A stretch of DNA of 64,000 nt from contig NW_027469233.1 in the NCBI RefSeq assembly GCF_051020765.1, positions 1-64,000 on the forward strand, written 5' to 3'. Shown one piece after another: positions 24,682 through 37,337 of this stretch. Source of the DNA: Lasioglossum baleicum. Taxonomy: Eukaryota; Arthropoda; Insecta; Hymenoptera; Halictidae. The translations under genes and the position numbers were made by a program. The notes under the pieces are model-generated. The model saw nothing but the letters and a program-made list of their open reading frames with translations, did not search any database and had not been told where the DNA came from. Positions within the stretch are counted from its first letter, which is position 1. Each line of letters begins with the position of its first letter.

Positions 24682-26109
24682 ATGCGTTATGCGTTATGCG
24701 TTATGCGTTATGCGTTATGCGTTATGCGTTATGCGTTATGCGTTATGCGTTATGCGTTATGCGTTATGCGTTATGCGTTATGCGTTATGCGTTATGCGTT
24801 ATGCGTTATGCGTTATGCGTTATGCGTTATGCGTTATGCGTTATGCGTTATGCGTTATGCGTTATGCGTTATGCGTTATGCGTTATGCGTTATGCGTTAT
24901 GCGTTATGCGTTATGCGTTATGCGTTATGCGTTATGCGTTATGCGTTATGCGTTATGCGTTATGCGTTATGCGTTATGCGTTATGCGTTATGCGTTATGC
25001 GTTATGCGTTATGCGTTATGCGTTATGCGTTATGCGTTATGCGTTATGCGTTATGCGTTATGCGTTATGCGTTATGCGTTATGCGTTATGCGTTATGCGT
25101 TATGCGTTATGCGTTATGCGTTATGCGTTATGCGTTATGCGTTATGCGTTATGCGTTATGCGTTATGCGTTATGCGTTATGCGTTATGCGTTATGCGTTA
25201 TGCGTTATGCGTTATGCGTTATGCGTTATGCGTTATGCGTTATGCGTTATGCGTTATGCGTTATGCGTTATGCGTTATGCGTTATGCGTTATGCGTTATG
25301 CGTTATGCGTTATGCGTTATGCGTTATGCGTTATGCGTTAAGCGTTATGCGTTGTGCGATATGCGTTATTCGTTATGCGTTATGCGTTATGCGTCATGCG
25401 TTATGCGTTATGCGTTCTGCGTTATGCGTCATGCGTTATGCGTTATGCGTTATGCGTTATGCGTTATGCGTTATGCGTTATGCGTTATGCGTTATGCGTT
25501 ATGCGTTATGCGTTATGCGTTATGCGTTATGCGTTATGCGTTATGCGTTATGCGTTATGCGTTATGCGTTATGCGTTATGCGTTATGCGTTATGCGTTAT
25601 GCGTTATGCGTTATGCGTTATGCGTTATGCGTTATGCGTTATGCGTTATGCGTTATGCGTTATGCGTTATGCGTTATGCGTTATGCGTTATGCGTTATGC
25701 GTTATGCGTTATGCGTTATGCGTTATGCGTTATGCGTTATGCGTTATGCGTTATGCGTTATGCGTTATGCGTTATGCGTTATGCGTTATGCGTTATGCGT
25801 TATGCGTTATGCGTTATGCGTTATGCGTTATGCGTTATGCGTTATGCGTTATGCGTTATGCGTTATGCGTTATGCGTTATGCGTTATGCGTTATGCGTTA
25901 TGCGTTATGCGTTATGCGTTATGCGTTATGCGTTATGCGTTATGCGTTATGCGTTATGCGTTATGCGTTATGCGTTATGCGTTATGCGTTATGCGTTATG
26001 CGTTATGCGTTATGCGTTATGCGTTATGCGTTATGCGTTATGCGTTATGCGTTATGCGTTATGCGTTATGCGTTATGCGTTATGCGTTATGCGTTATGCG
26101 TTATGCGTT
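24682..26109 (+). repeat. Two long pure runs around an AAGCGTT/CTGCGTT marker
   Basis: Pure runs of 94 units (24682-25339) and 97 units (25431-26109, the longest run I measured). They flank a short marker of AAGCGTT at 25340, GTGCGAT, ATTCGTT, ATGCGTC, CTGCGTT at 25417 and ATGCGTC at 25424. The marker matches those at 18879 and 19495. Confidence 0.92.
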
Positions 26110-27411
26110 ATCCGTTATGCGTTATGCGATATGCGTTATTCGTTATGCGTTATGCGTTATGCGTTATGCGTTATGCGTTATCCGTTATCCGTTATGCGTT
26201 ACGCGTTACGCGTTATGGGTTATGCGTTATGCGTTATCCGTTATGCTTTACGCGTTATGCGTTATGCGTTATGCGTTATGCGTCATGCGTTATCCGTTAT
26301 GCGTTATGCGTTATGCGTTATGCGTTATGCGTTATGCGTTATGCGTTATGCGTTATGCGTTATGCGTTATGCGTTATGCGTTATGCGTTATGCGTTATGC
26401 GTTATGCGTTATGCGTTATGCGTTATGCGTTATGCGTTATGCGTTATGCGTTATGCGTTATGCGTTATGCGTTATGCGTTATGCGTTATGCGTTATGCGT
26501 TACGCGTTATGCGTTATGCGTTACGCGTTATGCGTTACGCGTTATGCGTTATGCGTTATGCGTTATGCGTTATGCGTTATGCGTTATGCGTTATGCGTTA
26601 TGCGTTATCCGTTATGCGTTATGCGATATGCGTTATTCGTTATGCGTTATGCGTTATGCGTTATGCGTTATGCGTTATCCGTTATCCGTTATGCGTTACG
26701 CGTTACGCGTTATGGGTTATGCGTTATGCGTTATGCGTTATGCGTTATGCGTTATGCGTTATGCGTTATGCGTTATGCGTTATGCGTTATCCGTTATGCG
26801 TTATGCGATATGCGTTATTCGTTATGCGTTATGCGTTATGCGTTATGCGTTATGCGTTATCCGTTATCCGTTATGCGTTACGCGTTACGCGTTATGGGTT
26901 ATGCGTTATGCGTTATCCGTTATGCGTTACGCGTTACGCGTTATGGGTTATGCGTTATGCGTTATCCGTTATGCTTTACGCGTTATGCGTTATGCGTTAT
27001 GCGTTATGCGTCATGCGTTATCCGTTATGCGTTATGCGTTATGCGTTATGCGTTATGCGTTATGCGTTATGCGTTATGCGTTATGCGTTATGCGTTATGC
27101 GTTATGCGTTATGCGTTATGCGTTATGCGTTATGCGTTATGCGTTATGCGTTATGCGTTAAGCGTTATGGGTTATGCGTTATGCGTTATGCGTTATGCGT
27201 TATGCGTTATGCGATATGCGTTATGCGTTATGCGTTATGCGTTATGCGTTACGCGTTATGCGTTACGCGTTATGCGTTATGCGTTATGCGTTATGCGTTA
27301 TGCGTTATGCGTTATTCGTTATGCGTTATGCGTTATGCGTTATGCGTTATGCGTTATGCGTTATGCGATGTGCGTTATGCGTTATGCGTTATGCGTTATG
27401 CGTTATGCGTT
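26110..27411 (+). repeat. Module D, copy 5
   Basis: Full D order, 1302 bp to B. ATTCGTT near its end is at 27314, six canonical units after ACGCGTT at 27265. This gives the reference for the broken copy at 33306-33376. Confidence 0.9.
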
Positions 27412-27873
27412 AAGGATTATGACTTTTTCATTGAGCGTTATGCGTTATGACTTTTCCATTGAGCGTTATGCGTTATGCGTTATGCGTTATGCGTTATGCG
27501 TTAAGCATTATGACTTTTTCATTGAGCGTTATGCGTTATGACTTTTCCATTGAGCGTTATGCGTTATTCGTTATGGGTTATGCGTTATGCGTTATGGGTT
27601 ATGCGTTATGCGTTATGCGTTATGCGTTATGCGTTATGCGTTATGCATTATGCGTTATGCGTTATCCGTTATGCGTTATGCGTTATGCGTAATGCGTTAT
27701 GAGTAATGTGTCATGCGTTATCCGTTATGCGTTACGCGTTACGCGTTATGCGTTACGCGTTATGCGTTATCCGTTATGCTTTACGCGTTATGCGTTATGC
27801 GTTATGCGTTATGCGTCATGCGTTATCCGTTATGCGTTATGCGTTATGCGTTATGCGTTATGCGTTATCCGTT
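27412..27873 (+). repeat. Module B-C, copy 5 (462 bp)
   Basis: Same as copies 1-4 except that five, not six, canonical units separate the two halves of B (AAGCATT at 27503). This makes it exactly one unit shorter. ATGAGTA is at 27699. Confidence 0.94.
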
Positions 27874-30594
27874 ATGCGTTATGCGTTATGCGTTATGCGT
27901 TATGCGTTATGCGTTATGCGTTATGCGTTATGCGTTATGCGTTATGCGTTATGCGTTATGCGTTATGCGTTATGCGTTATGCGTTATGCGTTATGCGTTA
28001 TGCGTTATGCGTTATGCGTTATGCGTTATGCGTTATGCGTTATGCGTTATGCGTTATGCGTTATGCGTTATGCGTTATGCGTTATGCGTTATGCGTTATG
28101 CGTTATGCGTTATGCGTTATGCGTTATGCGTTATGCGTTATGCGTTATGCGTTATGCGTTATGCGTTATGCGTTATGCGTTATGCGTTATGCGTTATGCG
28201 TTATGCGTTATGCGTTATGCTTTATGCGTTATGCGTTATGCGTTATGCGTTATGCGTTATGCGTTATGCGTTATGCGTTATGCGTTATGCGTTATGCGTT
28301 ATGCGTTATGCGTTATGCGTTATGCGTTATGCGTTATGCCTTATGCCTTATGCGTTATGCGTTATGCGTTATGCGTTATGCGTTATGCGTTATGCGTTAT
28401 GCGTTATGCGTTATGCGTTATGCGTTATGCGTTATGCGTTATGCGTTATGCGTTATGCGTTATGCGTTATGCGTTATGCGTTATGCGTTATGCGTTATGC
28501 GTTATGCGTTATGCGTTATGCGTTATGCGTTATGCGTTATGCGTTATGCGTTAAGCGTTATGCGTTATGCGTTATGCGTTATGCGTTATGCGTTATGCGT
28601 TATGCGTTATGCGTTATGCGTTATGCGTTATGCGTTATACGTTATGCGATATGCGTTATGCGTTATGCGATATGCGTTATGCGTTATGTGTTATGCGTTA
28701 TGCGTTATGCGTTATGCGTTATGTGTTATGCGTTAAGCGTTATGCGTTATGCGATATGCGTTATTCGTTATGCGTTATGCGTTATGCGTTATGCGTTATG
28801 CGTTATGCGTTATGCGTTATGCGTTATGCGTTATGCGTTATGCGTTATGCGTTATGCGTTATGCGTTATGCGTTATGCGTTATGCGTTATGCGTTATGCG
28901 TTATGCGTTATGCCTTATGCCTTATGCGTTATGCGTTATGCGTTATGCGTTATGCGTTATGCGTTATGCGTTATGCGTTATGCGTTATGCGTTATGCGTT
29001 ATGCGTTATGCGTTATGCGTTATGCGTTATGCGTTATGCGTTATGCGTTATGCGTTATGCGTTATGCGTTATGCGTTATGCGTTATGCGTTATGCGTTAT
29101 GCGTTATGCGTTATGCGTTAAGCGTTATGCGTTATGCGTTATGCGTTATGCGTTATGCGTTATGCGTTATGCGTTATGCGTTATGCGTTATGCGTTATGC
29201 GTTATGCGTTATGCGTTATACGTTATGCGATATGCGTTATGCGTTATGCGATATGCGTTATGCGTTATGTGTTATGCGTTATGCGTTATGCGTTATGCGT
29301 TATGTGTTATGCGTTAAGCGTTATGCGTTATGCGATATGCGTTATTCGTTATGCGTTATGCGTTATGCGTTATGCGTTATGCGTTATGCGTTATGCGTTA
29401 TGCGTTATGCGTTATGCGTTATGCGTTATGCGTTATGCGTTATGCGTTATGCGTTATGCGTTATGCGTTATGCGTTATGCGTTATGCGTTATGCGTTATG
29501 CGTTATGCGTTATGCGTTATGCGTTATGCGTTATGCGTTATGCGTTATGCGTTATGCGTTATGCGTTATGCGTTATGCGTTATGCGTTATGCGTTATGCG
29601 TTATGCGTTATGCGTTATGCGTTATGCGTTATGCGTTATGCGTTATGCGTTATGCGTTATGCGTTATGCGTTATGCGTTATGCGTTATGCGTTATGCGTT
29701 ATGCGTTATGCGTTATGCGTTATGCGTTATGCGTTATGCGTTATGCGTTATGCGTTATGCGTTATGCGTTATGCGTTATGCGTTATGCGTTATGCGTTAT
29801 GCGTTATGCGTTATGCCTTATGCCTTATGCGTTATGCGTTATGCGTTATGCGTTATGCGTTATGCGTTATGCGTTATGCGTTATGCGTTATGCGTTATGC
29901 GTTATGCGTTATGCGTTATGCGTTATGCGTTATGCGTTATGCGTTATGCGTTATGCGTTATGCGTTATGCGTTATGCGTTATGCGTTATGCGTTATGCGT
30001 TATGCGTTATGCGTTATGCGTTATGCGTTATGCGTTATGCGTTATGCGTTAAGCGTTATGCGTTATGCGTTATGCGTTATGCGTTATGCGTTATGCGTTA
30101 TGCGTTATGCGTTATGCGTTATGCGTTATGCGTTATATGTTATGCGATATGCGTTATGCGTTATGCGATATGCGTTATGCGTTATGTGTTATGCGTTATG
30201 CGTTATGCGTTATGCGTTATGCGTTATGCGTTATGTGTTATGCGTTAAGCGTTATGCGTTATGCGATATGCGTTATTCGTTATGCGTTATGCGTTATGCG
30301 TTATGCGTTATGCGTTATGCGTTATGCGTTATGCGTTATGCGTTATGCGTTATGCGTTATGCGTTATGCGTTATGCGTTATGCCTTATGCCTTATGCGTT
30401 ATGCGTTATGCGTTATGCGTTATGCGTTATGCGTTATGCGTTATGCGTTATGCGCCATGCGTTATCCGTTATGCGTTATCCGTTATGCGTTACGCGTTAT
30501 GCGTTATGCGTTATGCGTTATGCGTTATGCGTTATGCGTTATGCGTTATGCGTTATGCGTTATGCGTTATGCGTTATGCGTTATGCCTTATGCG
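27874..30594 (+). repeat. H triplet 2 with E module
   Basis: ATGCTTT at 28217 and an ATGCCTT pair near 28337. H modules lie at 28637 (ATACGTT), 29218 (ATACGTT) and 30135 (ATATGTT), with a pure run of 66 units at 29351-29812 and an ATGCCTT pair at 29813. E is at 30450, with a single ATGCCTT near 30590. Order and the ATATGTT third copy match H triplet 1. Confidence 0.9.
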
Positions 30595-30932
30595 TTATGC
30601 GTTATGCGTTATGCGTTATGCGTTATGCGTTATGCGTTATGCGTTATGCGTTATGCGTTATGCGTTATGCGTTATGCGTTATGCGTTATGCGTTATGCGT
30701 TATGCGTTATGCGTTATGCGTTATGCGTTATGCGTTATGCGTTATGCGTTATGCGTTATGCGTTATGCGTTATGCGTTATGCGTTATGCGTTATGCGTTA
30801 TGCGTTATGCGTTATGCGTTATGCGTTATGCGTTATGCGTTATGCGTTATGCGTTATGCGTTATGCGTTATGCGTTATGCGTTATGCGTTATGCGTTATG
30901 CGTTATGCGTTATGCGTTATGCGTTATGCGTT
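30595..30932 (+). repeat. Pure canonical run before module K
   Basis: About 48 canonical units between the ATGCCTT near 30590 and ATGCGTC at 30933. No variant unit seen. Confidence 0.88.
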
Positions 30933-31737
30933 ATGCGTCATGCGTTATGCGTTATGCGTTCTGCGTTATGCGTCATGCGTTATGCGTTATGCGTTCTGCG
31001 TTATGCGTTATGCGTTATGCGTTATGCGTTATGCGTTATGCGTTATGCGTTATGCGTTATGCGTTATGCGTTATGCGTTATGCGTTATGCGTTATGCCTT
31101 ATGCGTTATGCGTTATGCGTTATGCGTTATGCGTTATGCGTTATGCGTTATGCGTTATGCGTTATGCGCCATGCGTTATCCGTTATGCGTTATCCGTTAT
31201 GCGTTATCCGTTATGCGTTACGCGTTATGCGTTATGCGTCATGCGTTATGCGTTATGCGTTCTGCGTTATGCGTTATGCGTTATGCGTTATGCGTTATGC
31301 GTTATGCGTTATGCGTTATGCGTTATGCGTTATGCGTTATGCGTTATGCGTTATGCGTTATGCGTTATGCGTTATGCGTTATGCGTTATGCCTTATGCCT
31401 TATGCGTTATGCGTTATGCGTTATGCGTTATGCGTTATGCGTTATGCGTTATGCGTTATGCGTTATGCGTTATGCGCCATGCGTTATCCGTTATGCGTTA
31501 TCCGTTATGCGTTACGCGTTATGCGTTATGCGTTATGCGTTATGCGTTATGCGTTATGCGTTATGCGTTATGCGTTATGCGTTATGCGTTATGCGTTATG
31601 CGTTATGCGTTATGCGTTATGCGTTATGCGTTATGCGTTATGCGTTATGCGTTATGCGTTATGCGTTATGCGTTATGCGTTATGCGTTATGCGTTATGCG
31701 TTATGCGTTATGCGTTATGCGTTATGCGTTATGAGTT
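30933..31737 (+). repeat. Module K, copy 2
   Basis: F pair at 30933, E at 31164 (with a third ATCCGTT), half F, E at 31472, a 30-unit pure run (31521-31730) and ATGAGTT at 31731. It occupies the place held by the 94/97-unit runs in the preceding 5.85-kb copy. Confidence 0.88.
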
Positions 31738-32192
31738 ATGCGTTATGCGTTATGCGTTATGCGTTATGCGTTATGCGTTATGCGTTATGCGTTATGCGTT
31801 ATGCGTTATGCGTTATGCGTTATGCGTTATGCGTTATGCGTTATGCGTTATGCGTTATGCGTTATGCGTTATGCGTTATGCGTTATGCGTTATGCGTTAT
31901 GCGTTATGCGTTATGCGTTATGCGTTATGCGTTATGCGTTATGCGTTATGCGTTATGCGTTATGCGTTATGCGTTATGCGTTATGCGTTATGCGTTATGC
32001 GTTATGCGTTATGCGTTATGCGTTATGCGTTATGCGTTATGCGTTATGCGTTATGCGTTATGCGTTATGCGTTATGCGTTATGCGTTATGCGTTATGCGT
32101 TATGCGTTATGCGTTATGCGTTATGCGTTATGCGTTATGCGTTATGCGTTATGCGTTATGCGTTATGCGTTATGCGTTATGCGTTATGCGTT
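31738..32192 (+). repeat. Pure canonical run, 65 units
   Basis: 455 bp without variants, between ATGAGTT at 31731 and ATCCGTT at 32193. Confidence 0.92.
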
Positions 32193-33375
32193 ATCCGTTA
32201 TGCGTTATGCGATATGCGTTATTCGTTATGCGTTATGCGTTATGCGTTATGCGTTATGCGTTATCCGTTATCCGTTATGCGTTACGCGTTACGCGTTATG
32301 GGTTATGCGTTATGCGTTATCCGTTATGCTTTACGCGTTATGCGTTATGCGTTATGCGTTATGCGTCATGCGTTATCCGTTATGCGTTATGCGTTATGCG
32401 TTATGCGTTATGCGTTATGCGTTATGCGTTATGCGTTATGCGTTATGCGTTATGCGTTATGCGTTATGCGTTATGCGTTATGCGTTATGCGTTATGCGTT
32501 ATGCGTTATGCGTTATGCGTTATGCGTTATGCGTTATGCGTTATGCGTTACGCGTTATGCGTTATGCGTTACGCGTTATGCGTTACGCGTTATGCGTTAT
32601 GCGTTATGCGTTATGCGTTATGCGTTATGCGTTATGCGTTATGCGTTATGCGTTATCCGTTATGCGTTATGCGATATGCGTTATTCGTTATGCGTTATGC
32701 GTTATGCGTTATGCGTTATGCGTTATCCGTTATCCGTTATGCGTTACGCGTTACGCGTTATGGGTTATGCGTTATGCGTTATGCGTTATGCGTTATGCGT
32801 TATGCGTTATGCGTTATGCGTTATGCGTTATCCGTTATGCGTTATGCGATATGCGTTATTCGTTATGCGTTATGCGTTATGCGTTATGCGTTATGCGTTA
32901 TCCGTTATCCGTTATGCGTTACGCGTTACGCGTTATGGGTTATGCGTTATGCGTTATCCGTTATGCGTTACGCGTTACGCGTTATGGGTTATGCGTTATG
33001 CGTTATCCGTTATGCTTTACGCGTTATGCGTTATGCGTTATGCGTTATGCGTCATGCGTTATCCGTTATGCGTTATGCGTTATGCGTTATGCGTTATGCG
33101 TTATGCGTTATGCGTTATGCGTTATGCGTTATGCGTTATGCGTTATGCGTTATGCGTTATGCGTTATGCGTTATGCGTTATGCGTTATGCGTTATGCGTT
33201 ATGCGTTATGCGTTAAGCGTTATGCGTTATGCGTTACGCGTTATGCGTTATGCGTTATGCGTTATGCGATATGCGTTATGCGTTATGCGTTATGCGTTAT
33301 GCGTTACGCGTTATGCGTTACGCGTTATGCGTTATGCGTTATGCGTTATGCGTTATGCGTTATGCGTTATGCGTT
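32193..33375 (+). repeat. Module D, copy 6, chimeric right end
   Basis: Normal D order up to AAGCGTT at 33215 and ACGCGTT at 33306 and 33320, with a private ACGCGTT at 33236. In other copies ATTCGTT and module B follow. Here seven canonical units lead to ATGCTTT at 33376, a marker that normally lies hundreds of bases to the right of B-C. Module B-C is therefore missing. Confidence 0.9.
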
Positions 33376-35986
33376 ATGCTTTATGCGTTATGCGTTATGC
33401 GTTATGCGTTATGCGTTATGCGTTATGCGTTATGCGTTATGCGTTATGCGTTATGCGTTATGCGTTATGCGTTATGCGTTATGCGTTATGCGTTATGCCT
33501 TATGCCTTATGCGTTATGCGTTATGCGTTATGCGTTATGCGTTATGCGTTATGCGTTATGCGTTATGCGTTATGCGTTATGCGTTATGCGTTATGCGTTA
33601 TGCGTTATGCGTTATGCGTTATGCGTTATGCGTTATGCGTTATGCGTTATGCGTTATGCGTTATGCGTTATGCGTTATGCGTTATGCGTTATGCGTTATG
33701 CGTTATGCGTTATGCGTTAAGCGTTATGCGTTATGCGTTATGCGTTATGCGTTATGCGTTATGCGTTATGCGTTATGCGTTATGCGTTATGCGTTATGCG
33801 TTATACGTTATGCGATATGCGTTATGCGTTATGCGATATGCGTTATGCGTTATGTGTTATGCGTTATGCGTTATGCGTTATGCGTTATGTGTTATGCGTT
33901 AAGCGTTATGCGTTATGCGATATGCGTTATTCGTTATGCGTTATGCGTTATGCGTTATGCGTTATGCGTTATGCGTTATGCGTTATGCGTTATGCGTTAT
34001 GCGTTATGCGTTATGCGTTATGCGTTATGCGTTATGCGTTATGCGTTATGCGTTATGCGTTATGCGTTATGCCTTATGCCTTATGCGTTATGCGTTATGC
34101 GTTATGCGTTATGCGTTATGCGTTATGCGTTATGCGTTATGCGTTATGCGTTATGCGTTATGCGTTATGCGTTATGCGTTATGCGTTATGCGTTATGCGT
34201 TATGCGTTATGCGTTATGCGTTATGCGTTATGCGTTATGCGTTATGCGTTATGCGTTATGCGTTATGCGTTATGCGTTAAGCGTTATGCGTTATGCGTTA
34301 TGCGTTATGCGTTATGCGTTATGCGTTATGCGTTATGCGTTATGCGTTATGCGTTATGCGTTATGCGTTATACGTTATGCGATATGCGTTATGCGTTATG
34401 CGATATGCGTTATGCGTTATGTGTTATGCGTTATGCGTTATGCGTTATGCGTTATGTGTTATGCGTTAAGCGTTATGCGTTATGCGATATGCGTTATTCG
34501 TTATGCGTTATGCGTTATGCGTTATGCGTTATGCGTTATGCGTTATGCGTTATGCGTTATGCGTTATGCGTTATGCGTTATGCGTTATGCGTTATGCGTT
34601 ATGCGTTATGCGTTATGCGTTATGCGTTATGCGTTATGCGTTATGCGTTATGCGTTATGCGTTATGCGTTATGCGTTATGCGTTATGCGTTATGCGTTAT
34701 GCGTTATGCGTTATGCGTTATGCGTTATGCGTTATGCGTTATGCGTTATGCGTTATGCGTTATGCGTTATGCGTTATGCGTTATGCGTTATGCGTTATGC
34801 GTTATGCGTTATGCGTTATGCGTTATGCGTTATGCGTTATGCGTTATGCGTTATGCGTTATGCGTTATGCGTTATGCGTTATGCGTTATGCGTTATGCGT
34901 TATGCGTTATGCGTTATGCGTTATGCGTTATGCGTTATGCGTTATGCGTTATGCGTTATGCGTTATGCGTTATGCGTTATGCGTTATGCGTTATGCGTTA
35001 TGCGTTATGCGTTATGCGTTATGCGTTATGCGTTATGCGTTATGCGTTATGCGTTATGCGTTATGCGTTATGCGTTATGCGTTATGCGTTATGCGTTATG
35101 CGTTATGCGTTATGCGTTATGCGTTATGCGTTATGCGTTATGCGTTATGCGTTATGCTTTATGCGTTATGCGTTATGCGTTATGCGTTATGCGTTATGCG
35201 TTATGCGTTATGCGTTATGCGTTATGCGTTATGCGTTATGCGTTATGCGTTATGCGTTATGCGTTATGCGTTATGCGTTATGCGTTATGCCTTATGCCTT
35301 ATGCGTTATGCGTTATGCGTTATGCGTTATGCGTTATGCGTTATGCGTTATGCGTTATGCGTTATGCGTTATGCGTTATGCGTTATGCGTTATGCGTTAT
35401 GCGTTATGCGTTATGCGTTATGCGTTATGCGTTATGCGTTATGCGTTATGCGTTATGCGTTATGCGTTATGCGTTATGCGTTATGCGTTATGCGTTATGC
35501 GTTATGCGTTATGCGTTATGCGTTATGCGTTAAGCGTTATGCGTTATGCGTTATGCGTTATGCGTTATGCGTTATGCGTTATGCGTTATGCGTTATGCGT
35601 TATGCGTTATGCGTTATGCGTTATGCGTTATATGTTATGCGATATGCGTTATGCGTTATGCGATATGCGTTATGCGTTATGTGTTATGCGTTATGCGTTA
35701 TGCGTTATGCGTTATGTGTTATGCGTTAAGCGTTATGCGTTATGCGATATGCGTTATTCGTTATGCGTTATGCGTTATGCGTTATGCGTTATGCGTTATG
35801 CGTTATGCGTTATGCGTTATGCGTTATGCGTTATGCGTTATGCGTTATGCGTTATGCGTTATGCCTTATGCCTTATGCGTTATGCGTTATGCGTTATGCG
35901 TTATGCCTTATGCCTTATGCGTTATGCGTTATGCGTTATGCGTTATGCGTTATGCGTTATGCGTTATGCGTTATGCGTTATGCGTT
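33376..35986 (+). repeat. H triplet 3
   Basis: ATGCTTT at 33376, then H modules at 33803 (ATACGTT), 34370 (ATACGTT) and 35630 (ATATGTT). A 93-unit pure run (34503-35153) and a second ATGCTTT at 35154 fall between the second and third. ATGCCTT pairs lie near 34073, 35288, 35862 and 35906. As in triplets 1 and 2, only the last H has ATATGTT. Confidence 0.9.
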
Positions 35987-36938
35987 ATGCGCCATGCGTT
36001 ATCCGTTATGCGTTATCCGTTATGCGTTACGCGTTATGCGTTATGCGTTATGCGTTATGCGTTATGCGTTATGCGTTATGCGTTATGCGTTATGCGTTAT
36101 GCGTTATGCGTTATGCGTTATGCGTTATGCGTTATGCGTTATGCGTTATGCGTTATGCGTTATGCGTTATGCGTTATGCGTTATCCGTTATGCGTTATGC
36201 GATATGCGTTATTCGTTATGCGTTATGCGTTATGCGTTATGCGTTATGCGTTATGCGTTATGCGTTATGCGTTATGCGTTATGCGTTATGCGTTATGCGT
36301 TACGCGTTATGCGTTATGCGTTACGCGTTATGCGTTACGCGTTATGCGTTATGCGTTATCCGTTATCCGTTATGCGTTACGCGTTACGCGTTATGGGTTA
36401 TGCGTTATGCGTTATCCGTTATGCGTTACGCGTTACGCGTTATGGGTTATGCGTTATGCGTTATCCGTTATGCTTTACGCGTTATGCGTTATGCGTTATG
36501 CGTTATGCGTCATGCGTTATCCGTTATGCGTTATGCGTTATGCGTTATGCGTTATGCGTTATGCGTTATGCGTTATGCGTTATGCGTTATGCGTTATGCG
36601 TTATGCGTTATGCGTTATGCGTTATGCGTTATGCGTTATGCGTTATGCGTTATGCGTTATGCGTTATGCGTTAAGCGTTATGCGTTATGCGTTATGCGTT
36701 ATGCGTTATGCGTTATGCGTTATGCGATATGCGTTATGCGTTATGCGTTATGCGTTATGCGTTACGCGTTATGCGTTACGCGTTATGCGTTATGCGTTAT
36801 GCGTTATGCGTTATGCGTTATGCGTTATGCGTTATTCGTTATGCGTTATGCGTTATGCGTTATGCGTTATGCGTTATGCGTTATGCGTTATGCGATGTGC
36901 GTTATGCGTTATGCGTTATGCGTTATGCGTTATGCGTT
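35987..36938 (+). repeat. E module and shortened D (copy 7)
   Basis: E at 35987, a short pure run, then ATCCGTT at 36183, which opens a compressed D of 756 bp before B. The first and second D segments appear fused, with ACGCGTT units directly inside the first set. Confidence 0.86.
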
Positions 36939-37337
36939 AAGGATTATGACTTTTTCATTGAGCGTTATGCGTTATGACTTTTCCATTGAGCGTTATGCGT
37001 TATGCGTTATGCGTTATGCGTTATGCGTTATGCGTTAAGCATTATGACTTTTTCATTGAGCGTTATGCGTTATGACTTTTCCATTGAGCGTTATGCGTTA
37101 TTCGTTATGGGTTATGCGTTATGCGTTATGGGTTATGCGTTATGCGTTATGCGTTATGCGTTATGCGTTATGCGTTATGCATTATGCGTTATGCGTTATC
37201 CGTTATGCGTTATGTGTCATGCGTTATCCGTTATGCGTTACGCGTTACGCGTTATGCGTTACGCGTTATGCGTTATCCGTTATGCTTTACGCGTTATGCG
37301 TTATGCGTTATGCGTTATGCGTCATGCGTTATCCGTT
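36939..37337 (+). repeat. Module B-C, copy 6 with internal deletions
   Basis: B is complete (AAGGATT at 36939, AAGCATT at 37037). In C, ATCCGTT at 37198 is followed by one canonical unit and then ATGTGTC at 37212. The ATGCGTA and ATGAGTA units and two canonical units are missing (four units in all). The second ATCCGTT of C is also absent. Last complete B in the window. Confidence 0.92.
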
